12,011 bases of DNA from Bacillota bacterium (GTDB taxonomy: Bacteria > Bacillota > DTU065), in assembly GCA_012842235.1 (NCBI GenBank), contig DUTE01000099.1, positions 1 through 12,011 of the forward strand, in the 5' to 3' direction. Every line of letters begins with the position of its first letter. Positions within the stretch are counted from its first letter, which is position 1. Position numbers and translations under genes: made by a program. The notes beneath the pieces are model-generated. The model searched no databases, had not been told where the DNA came from, and saw only the letters and a program-made list of their open reading frames with translations. This document shows, in pieces, positions 7,428-12,011 of this stretch.

Positions 7428-7591
7428 GTAATCACCCCCACAATGATTAACCAGCTACATTTTCACTTACTGCTAATTACTGGTGACTCCTCTTATGCTT
7501 ACCGATTCTGCATAACATATCTAGATTCCTTCCCTCTTTAGTAAGCTTTAACACCGTTTATGATGCAATCAGTTTCTTTTGACATTTATTA

Positions 7592-7621
7592 TAAAAAAAA
7601 GGCAGCACAAGTACTGCCTTT
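7592..7621 (-). terminator. Rho-independent terminator of the speE-speB operon
   Basis: Stem aaaggcag (7598-7605) and ctgccttt (7614-7621) with an 8-base loop. Leftward the stem is followed by a run of eight T (7593-7600 on the plus strand as A). It lies 25 bp after the speB stop. Confidence 0.9.
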
Positions 7622-7645
7622 GACAAACTCAATCTTTTACCTTTT

Positions 7646-8488
7646 TTATCTACTTATTCCTAAAATTATCTCTCGAAGAATCTTAGCTCCTACAAAAGCT
7701 GTTCTTTCAGAAGGATCATAATCAGGGGCAATTTCTACAATGTCTGCCCCAATAACATTGAGATTCTCTAAGATGGTATATAGAGCTTGAAAGAGTTCTT
7801 TGCTTGTACAGCCTCCTGCCTCTGGGGTACCTGTTCCAGGTGCATAAGCAGGATCTAACACATCGATATCGAGAGTAATATAGATAGGTCTATCCTTAAA
7901 GATCTTAACTACTTTTTCTGAAGCAGAGACCACATCCCAGTGGGTATCAGCGAAGAAATGGGTATTTGCTCTACCCCATTCAAACTCTTCTTTTTCTCCA
8001 GATCTAATACCGATCTGCGCTACAGATTTTGGGCCAACCTCCTCTGCTACTAGCCGCATCACTGTAGCATGGGACAATCTCGCCCCTAAAAAACTCTCAC
8101 GTAAATCAGTATGAGCATCAAAATGTATGACGGCAAGATTTGGATAGAATCTATGGGTAGCTTGTATTAAAGGATAGGTCACAAGGTGATCTCCACCAAT
8201 AGAGATTAGCTTTTTGTCTTCTTGTAAAATAACTTCTGCCTGTTCTTTAATTAAATCTAAAGAACCTTTAACATCTCCCCATAAAAGTTCTGCATCTCCT
8301 CTATCCTCAAAAGAAACATCTTCTAGAGAACGATCAAAATAGGGACTATACAACTCTAAACCACTTGAAACAAGTCTAATGGTATCAAAAGCAAAACGAG
8401 AACCTGGACGCCAACTAGCGGTAAAATCCATGGGAACACCCCAGACAGCAATATCGCCTTTTTCTCTTGCTCCTAATAAAGTAGCCAT
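7646..8488 (-). CDS. speB: Agmatinase (agmatine ureohydrolase)
   Basis: Cytoplasmic Mn-dependent ureohydrolase of 280 residues that splits agmatine into putrescine and urea. Metal-binding motifs are all present: GGDH with H101, DAHTD with D124, H126 and D128, and DIDVLDPAYAPGTGTPEAGG with D207 and D209. The last motif matches agmatinases and arginase relatives; adjacency to speE favours agmatinase. The length is normal. ATG at 8488 has AGGAGG 6 bases upstream. It lies 94 bp after speE in the same direction, so putrescine made here can feed the next enzyme. The intercistronic gap holds a 9-bp hairpin and a -10-like hexamer, so speB may also be transcribed separately. Arginine decarboxylase (speA) and S-adenosylmethionine decarboxylase (speD) are not in the window. 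Confidence 0.93.
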   Translation of the reverse strand: MATLLGAREKGDIAVWGVPMDFTASWRPGSRFAFDTIRLVSSGLELYSPYFDRSLEDVSFEDRGDAELLWGDVKGSLDLIKEQAEVILQEDKKLISIGGDHLVTYPLIQATHRFYPNLAVIHFDAHTDLRESFLGARLSHATVMRLVAEEVGPKSVAQIGIRSGEKEEFEWGRANTHFFADTHWDVVSASEKVVKIFKDRPIYITLDIDVLDPAYAPGTGTPEAGGCTSKELFQALYTILENLNVIGADIVEIAPDYDPSERTAFVGAKILREIILGISR

Positions 8489-8513
8489 AAGCTGCCTCCT
8501 ATAGAGTTAAAAT

Positions 8514-8550
8514 AGGGCTAGGTTGACCTATTCCTAGCCCTCTTACTATA
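8514..8550 (-). promoter_or_regulatory. speE-speB intercistronic hairpin with -10-like hexamer
   Basis: Perfect 9-bp stem agggctagg (8514-8522) and cctagccct (8533-8541), loop of 10 bases. On the minus strand TATAGT (8545-8550) lies just before it and ATTTT follows it. The stem sequence resembles that of the hairpin ahead of speE (AGGGACTAG). It could be an operator, a weak internal terminator, or an mRNA-stability element. No good -35 is seen at 17 bp. Confidence 0.6.
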
Positions 8551-8582
8551 CCCTGTTTAATAAAGATCGAAAACTATACCAG

Positions 8583-9407
8583 TTAAGCGTTTTTCAACAT
8601 TTCCTCGAGAAATGGGGGAAGATCAAAAGCTGTACTCATTATAGTTTCAGTAAAGTACTTGCCTCTAATATTTACTTCACGATTGGCCTTTAGTTCATGT
8701 TTTTTACTTCCTACTGTATAAGACCAGTATCCTGTGGGATAGGTTGGCATATAACCAGTTGTCACACCTACATGTGGGAAGTGAACTCTCATATTTTTCC
8801 AGCACTTAAGAAGTAGTTTTTTATTGGCAAACGGCGATTCTGTTTGCGCACAAATAACGCCATCTTCTCTTAAAGCATTATTGACATAGCCATAGTATTC
8901 TTGGGAAAACAACCCCACAGCAGGACCTACCGGATCAGTTGAGTCAATGATAACTACATCAAAATAGTCTTTGGTGTTTTTAATATATTCTACACCATCA
9001 GTGACTAAGACCTCTACACGAGGATCAGCAAAGCCTGTGCTTAGAGTGGGGAAATATTTCTTTGACGCTTCGATTACTGCTCCATCGATCTCCACATGCT
9101 TAACCTCTTCGACAGAGGGATGCCTTAAAACTTCCCTTACAGTACCACCATCACCGCCACCGATTACACATACTCTCTTGGGATTAGGATGGACATGTAG
9201 AGGCACATGAGCAATCATTTCATGATAAAGAAATTCGTCACGCTCTGTACACTGAATAGCACCGTCTAGGACAAGCATTCTGCCATACTCTACAGTTTCA
9301 ACCACTGCTAGTTTCTGATATGGAGTCTGCTCGACATGGAGAATGTCAGTGATGCGAACACCTAGATAGACATGGTCTGTCTGGTCTTCGACAAAATATA
9401 ATTTCAT
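8583..9407 (-). CDS. speE: Polyamine aminopropyltransferase (spermidine synthase)
   Basis: Cytoplasmic enzyme of 274 residues that transfers an aminopropyl group from decarboxylated S-adenosylmethionine to putrescine, giving spermidine. It has an N-terminal beta domain (1-65) with LDGAIQCTERDEF (47-59), then the Rossmann-like domain with GGGDGGTVRE (83-92) that binds the co-substrate, HVEID (104-108), and DSTDPVGPA (155-163) with the catalytic Asp at 155. The length matches short bacterial SpeE. ATG at 9407 is preceded by AAAGGTGAT. A good promoter lies at 9498-9526 and the leader carries two hairpins, so expression is probably controlled at the leader. It is upstream of speB, an arrangement common in Clostridia. 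Exact product specificity (spermidine versus other triamines) cannot be read from the sequence. Confidence 0.95.
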   Translation of the reverse strand: MKLYFVEDQTDHVYLGVRITDILHVEQTPYQKLAVVETVEYGRMLVLDGAIQCTERDEFLYHEMIAHVPLHVHPNPKRVCVIGGGDGGTVREVLRHPSVEEVKHVEIDGAVIEASKKYFPTLSTGFADPRVEVLVTDGVEYIKNTKDYFDVVIIDSTDPVGPAVGLFSQEYYGYVNNALREDGVICAQTESPFANKKLLLKCWKNMRVHFPHVGVTTGYMPTYPTGYWSYTVGSKKHELKANREVNIRGKYFTETIMSTAFDLPPFLEEMLKNA

Positions 9408-9424
9408 CGGATCACCTTTACCCC

Positions 9425-9436
9425 AGGCCGTAGCCT
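9425..9436 (-). promoter_or_regulatory. UACG tetraloop hairpin just upstream of the speE ribosome-binding site
   Basis: In the speE mRNA the bases AGGC-UACG-GCCU form a 4-bp stem closed by a C-G pair around UACG, a member of the very stable UNCG tetraloop class. It ends a few bases before GGGGUAAAGGUG, so it could affect ribosome access. It is short and chance is possible. Confidence 0.4.
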
Positions 9437-9450
9437 TGTATTTATAAAGA

Positions 9451-9490
9451 AGGGACTAGGGAAGTTCCGGAAAGAACCCCGCTAGTCCCT
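9451..9490 (-). promoter_or_regulatory. 5'-end hairpin of the speE-speB transcript
   Basis: Perfect 9-bp stem agggactag (9451-9459) and ctagtccct (9482-9490), with a possible inner GUUC/GAAC stem. It begins about 8 bases after the -10 of the promoter at 9498-9526, so it would form the very start of the mRNA, or act as an operator palindrome. Leftward it is followed by TTCTTTATAAA, a weak U-rich tract, so premature termination is also possible. Confidence 0.65.
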
Positions 9491-9497
9491 AATGTCA

Positions 9498-9526
9498 ATT
9501 ATATCTAGTTTAATTACAAAAGTAAA
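9498..9526 (-). promoter_or_regulatory. sigma-A promoter of speE-speB
   Basis: On the minus strand TTTACT (9521-9526) and a perfect TATAAT (9498-9503) are separated by 17 bases. Predicted transcription start is near 9491, giving a leader of about 84 bases ahead of the speE ATG. Confidence 0.75.
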
Positions 9527-9980
9527 GCAAATCTGTAACAAATTCTCTTTATTTGCAAGTAGTGGCCTCTGAGGGAGTTTGTTCCTATCTTCTGGCAGTT
9601 TTTGCCTCTGTTTTAACTTTGTTGCCAGAGATGTTTTTTGTTTCAAAGGGTTAAACTTGCCAAAAAAAGTCACTATATGTTATCACATCCATTGAACTTG
9701 CTCTCGCTTTAATGTGATTTATATTCTTGTTTACTATAAATACAGAATACGGGCGTACAACCCTCTAGTTCTGTATTTAATGCTTAAACAAATATACTAA
9801 TTGTTTTTTTGGGTTTTTAACTGTTTTAGGATTGGGTATTCATCTTTGAAAAACAACTAGTACATATTTCATCCAAATACCTACTTTTATACTTCTTTAG
9901 GAGCTTGCTTGAAGTTTACTAGTACTTACCTAGAAATCTCCTGGTTTCACTTTTTGTTTTCCGACTTAGAAAAACACTGC
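9527..9980. other. Gene-free region between the exonuclease-TPR gene and the speE promoter
   Basis: About 450 bp without a convincing gene; stop codons interrupt all frames and the one short ORF (9482-9673) lacks a ribosome-binding site and overlaps the speE promoter. It contains the hairpin at 9738-9778, two copies of ACTAGTAC (9856-9863 and 9918-9925) and T-rich tracts near 9801-9820. No known RNA family was recognised. The length would fit an unannotated small RNA or an eroded gene, but nothing shows either. Confidence 0.5.
9738..9778. repeat. Perfect 10-bp inverted repeat with inner GGG/CCC
   Basis: Arms aaatacagaa (9738-9747) and ttctgtattt (9769-9778) pair perfectly; inside, GGG (9751-9753) can pair with CCC (9761-9763). 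There is no clean U-tract on either side, so it is not a typical terminator. It could be the 3' end structure of the upstream leftward gene or an operator. Confidence 0.55.
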
Positions 9981-11306
9981 TTAGCTTACTACCTTTTCTT
10001 CTAACTCCCAAAGATACCTAGCAGCATCTTTGTAGTTAACATCTGCTTGATAAACCCCTCTAAACTGTGTTATTGCCTGCTTTTTGTTGCCCTTTTTTAA
10101 ATACGCTTTAGCTAAGTAATACTTAGCTCTTAACATACTATCATCAGGGATACGCCTTCTTACTGGTCCTTTTCTTAACGCTTTTATAGAAGCATCATAG
10201 TCTCCTAGTTCATAGAGAATAATTCCTTGCCAGATAAACTTGTTTTCTCTAAGGTCAGCATCATCTGGTATAAGTTTTAAAAGATCAAGAGCCTCTTGAT
10301 AGCGTTTTATGTTATATAAAGAGACTGCACTAATATATAAAAAAGTATCTCTGTACTTATCTCCTTTATATCCGTTAGCAAATGCTAAAGACTTCTCGTA
10401 TTCTTGTTTTTCAAAATAGATTTGGGTTAAAAGAAGCCTAGCATTATCATTGTCTTCGTTAAGAGACAAAAGCTTCTCTAACGTTTTTACGGCGTTAGGC
10501 CATTTTTTTTGCTCAATTTCTTGAAGTGCCTGATTAAATAGTAGTTTCTGCCTTTTTTTAGGTAATCTAATTTCAATGGGGAAGAAAATTAAACCTGCTA
10601 CAGTCAGTAACCACCCAACATTTAGACTAAAGAGCATAACTATCAAGCCCAATACTACTACATAAGGGAAGACGAATTCTACCTTTTCTCTGTCATATGC
10701 TTGTAAAGAGAGATCTGTATCTAGATCAATAGAAGCTAGTTTTTTAGTTAGTTCAAGAGTTAAGTGGGTATCAGCTAGAGAACGATGTAAGGGATCTTTA
10801 GGCCTTATACCAAATGAACTAGCTGCATCTTTGAGTTTATACCATTTATAATTCCCAAATTTGCTGTTCCAATCACCCTTGTAGAAAGAATAGGCATTCA
10901 TAACACATTTCCACTCAGCCGCAAACATCTCTAAACCATATTTTGCTGAAGTTTGTTCTATAAGACGCCAATCAAAGACTGCATTATAAGCAATTATAGT
11001 TCGATTTTTTAATAACTCAACTAAGGTATCGTATATCTCAATCCACTTCGGTGCGTCCTTAACATCATCTTCAGTAATACCATGAATGGCAATAGATGTG
11101 TGAGGAATCGGTTTTGTGGGTTTTACTAAAGAATAAAAAACAACTTGTCCCTGTAGATCCATAACAGCTATTTCAATTATCTCGTCGGTTTGACCGTACC
11201 CTGTAGTTTCTGTATCTAAAAATAGAGGGTCTTGATCTAGCCATTTTTGAACCTGTTTAACCGCTCGAACCTTGTTTTGCCAATCCTGTTCTTTTGTGGG
11301 AGGCAA
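9981..11306 (-). CDS. DnaQ-like DEDDh 3'-5' exonuclease fused to membrane hairpin and TPR domain
   Basis: A 441-residue protein with three parts. Residues 24-190 are a DnaQ/PolC-epsilon-type exonuclease: ExoI FLDTETTG (D31, E33), ExoII NAVFDWRL (D112), ExoIII H174 and D179 in HRSLADT. The four acidic residues and the His are all present, so it should be active. Residues about 211-247 are two hydrophobic helices separated by NVG, predicted to sit in the membrane. Residues about 251-440 are helical repeats with TPR signatures (for example the segment ending WPNAVKTLEKLLSLN, and AKYYLAKAYLKKGNKKQAITQF). Such a combination is unusual: it would tether an exonuclease and a protein-binding scaffold to the cytoplasmic face. 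The TTG at 11306 is preceded by AGTAGGTG. A consensus LexA box is 75 bp upstream, suggesting SOS control. The substrate (DNA or RNA) and partners are unknown. Confidence 0.88.
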   Translation of the reverse strand: MPPTKEQDWQNKVRAVKQVQKWLDQDPLFLDTETTGYGQTDEIIEIAVMDLQGQVVFYSLVKPTKPIPHTSIAIHGITEDDVKDAPKWIEIYDTLVELLKNRTIIAYNAVFDWRLIEQTSAKYGLEMFAAEWKCVMNAYSFYKGDWNSKFGNYKWYKLKDAASSFGIRPKDPLHRSLADTHLTLELTKKLASIDLDTDLSLQAYDREKVEFVFPYVVVLGLIVMLFSLNVGWLLTVAGLIFFPIEIRLPKKRQKLLFNQALQEIEQKKWPNAVKTLEKLLSLNEDNDNARLLLTQIYFEKQEYEKSLAFANGYKGDKYRDTFLYISAVSLYNIKRYQEALDLLKLIPDDADLRENKFIWQGIILYELGDYDASIKALRKGPVRRRIPDDSMLRAKYYLAKAYLKKGNKKQAITQFRGVYQADVNYKDAARYLWELEEKVVS

Positions 11307-11380
11307 TTTTTTACACCTACTTTAAAAATTTGTCTCTAAATACAGTTTGCTTTTTTTTAACTTAATTCCTCTTTTTATCT

Positions 11381-11392
11381 GAACAAACGTTC
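11381..11392. promoter_or_regulatory. LexA (SOS) box upstream of the exonuclease-TPR gene
   Basis: GAACAAACGTTC fits the Gram-positive LexA/DinR consensus GAAC-RNRY-GTTC at every position. It lies in the 147-bp gap between the Spo0E-like gene and the exonuclease-TPR gene, 75 bp before the latter's start. The exact -35/-10 for that gene was not resolved. Confidence 0.7.
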
Positions 11393-11453
11393 TGTTAGAT
11401 AGCTCTAGTTGGCATTCCTTCTATTCCAAACAAAGCTCTTTTAAGTTAATCCT

Positions 11454-11645
11454 TTAATCCTTCACACCTATCTTTTGGTATTCTTCTAGTTCTTTTTTAA
11501 GAAGTATAACTAATAAACGGTCTATTTCATTAATTATTTCCTTAGCTTCTAAGGAGTCTTTTTCAGGGAAATCAACCCCATTGACCTTATCTTCAAGCTC
11601 ACGTCGCAATTCTTTAATCTTTTCTAGCAAATCCCTTTCTTGCAA
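11454..11645 (-). CDS. Spo0E-like small aspartyl-phosphate phosphatase family protein
   Basis: A 63-residue, two-helix protein. Helix 1 LLEKIKELRRELEDKV, a short loop, then helix 2 with IINEIDRLLVILLKKE match the layout of the Spo0E family, which dephosphorylates the sporulation regulator Spo0A-P. In characterised members helix 2 carries an SQELD-type motif. Here the aligned stretch is I-N-E-I-D (38-42): the catalytic Asp is kept, but Ser-Gln is replaced. It could therefore be a divergent or non-catalytic member. The TTG at 11645 has AGAGGTGG 6 bases upstream. A perfect TATAAT overlapping a palindrome lies just ahead. No terminator is seen before the exonuclease-TPR gene 147 bp downstream, so read-through is possible. 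Confidence 0.65.
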   Translation of the reverse strand: MQERDLLEKIKELRRELEDKVNGVDFPEKDSLEAKEIINEIDRLLVILLKKELEEYQKIGVKD

Positions 11646-11665
11646 AAATTACCACCTCTTTAAGC

Positions 11666-11687
11666 ATAATCTCCAGTCCAGATTATA
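11666..11687 (-). promoter_or_regulatory. -10 element overlapping a palindrome ahead of the Spo0E-like gene
   Basis: On the minus strand a perfect TATAAT (11682-11687) overlaps one arm of ATAATCT-N7-AGATTAT (11666-11672 with 11680-11686). No good -35 is visible. A palindrome covering the -10 is typical of a repressor operator; whether one binds is unknown. Confidence 0.45.
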
Positions 11688-11972
11688 CCCAGCTAGCACT
11701 TATGTGACATTTATGTTTCTTTGCTTTGGCATTTATATTTTTCTTGATTTTATGTGCATACCCTTCTCGTATTTTTAGTCACTCTTCCAAACCCTTATTT
11801 ACTTATTTCCCATTTATTTATTTACATGAAACACTTATTTTTGCCAATTAACTTATTTCGTCTTTCATAAAGCTTATATTAGAAGGAATTCCCATCTTTA
11901 CTGTACAAGTTAATGAAAGACATATATCTTGATTGTCACTAAAAAATATTTGTCTAGAAAGGGGTCCAAAAG
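11688..11972. other. Intergenic region before etfB, T-rich, with a 9-bp inverted repeat
   Basis: About 285 bp between the divergent Spo0E-like and etfB genes. No gene is supported. It holds an inverted repeat gtctttcat (11860-11868) and atgaaagac (11913-11921) with a 44-bp interval that contains the palindrome GGAATTCC (11885-11892). A TATATT (11875-11880) could be an etfB -10, but no matching -35 was found. Confidence 0.5.
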
Positions 11973-12011
11973 TTGCGAATAGTCGTCTGCATTAAGCAAG
12001 TACCAGACACG
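11973..12011 (+). CDS. etfB: Electron-transfer flavoprotein beta subunit, first 13 codons (partial)
   Basis: The last 39 bases translate from TTG as MRIVVCIKQVPDT, the hallmark N-terminus of EtfB. EtfB pairs with EtfA in a heterodimer carrying FAD and AMP (or a second FAD in bifurcating types) and passes electrons from acyl-CoA dehydrogenases or related enzymes. AGAAAGGGG lies 9 bases before the TTG. The frame is open to the window end and the rest is outside, so a bifurcating or a classical type cannot be told apart. It is the only rightward gene at this end, with its regulatory region in 11688-11972. Confidence 0.85.
   Translation, partial: MRIVVCIKQVPDT

Noticed and set aside
7428..7591. 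Cyclic-di-GMP riboswitch or motility-sigma promoter before the chemoreceptor
   Set aside because: Conserved riboswitch core bases are absent and no TAAA-N15-GCCGATAA match with proper spacing was found.
9387..9393. Spo0A-box-like TTCGACA in speE (a second copy near 9106)
   Set aside because: Both lie inside speE coding sequence and are explained by the codons; no promoter at either place.
9482..9673. 63-residue leftward ORF upstream of speE
   Set aside because: GTG start without a ribosome-binding site, composition unlike a protein domain, and it runs through the speE promoter into the leader hairpin.

Overview
The window looks like a piece of chromosome from a low-GC, endospore-forming member of the Clostridia (Firmicutes). 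The reasons are strong AGGAGG ribosome-binding sites, frequent TTG/GTG starts, a PdaB-type polysaccharide deacetylase, a small Spo0E-like protein, DUF1934 and YdcZ families, and a Gram-positive LexA box. One secreted protein (2754-3422) has the strand pattern of an outer-membrane beta-barrel, which would fit a diderm Clostridia lineage, but one protein is thin evidence. No genus can be named from the sequence alone.

Layout. Bases 1-214 form a perfect 94-bp inverted repeat with a 26-bp spacer. It folds the 5' part of pyrG (CTP synthase) back on itself exactly at the window edge and is most likely an assembly or amplification chimera. Leftward genes follow: a YesL-like membrane protein (495-1184), a DUF1934 protein (1206-1637), a YdcZ-type small transporter (1818-2249), a membrane-anchored small protein (2356-2703), a beta-barrel-like secreted protein (2754-3422) and a HAD phosphatase (3528-4289). 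A single rightward gene, the pdaB-like deacetylase (4398-5171), is followed by a tight cluster of DnaA-box-like 9-mers (5174-5227) and a bidirectional terminator. Leftward again come a large chemotaxis receptor with a Gly/Ser/Tyr-rich insert (5292-7427) and the polyamine genes speB (7646-8488) and speE (8583-9407), which end at a strong terminator. SpeB makes putrescine from agmatine and SpeE converts putrescine to spermidine. Each has a similar AGGG..CTAG hairpin just downstream of a -10-like hexamer.

After about 570 bp without a gene comes the most unusual gene, 9981-11306: a DEDDh (DnaQ-like) exonuclease fused to a membrane hairpin and a TPR domain, with a consensus Gram-positive LexA (SOS) box upstream. 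Above it is a Spo0E-like gene (11454-11645), then a roughly 330-bp intergenic region, and at the right edge the first 13 codons of a rightward etfB (electron-transfer flavoprotein beta subunit), 11973-12011.

The genes are mostly ordinary housekeeping and accessory functions. The best candidates for something undescribed are the exonuclease-membrane-TPR protein with its SOS box, the DnaA-box cluster, and the paired hairpins of the speE-speB operon.
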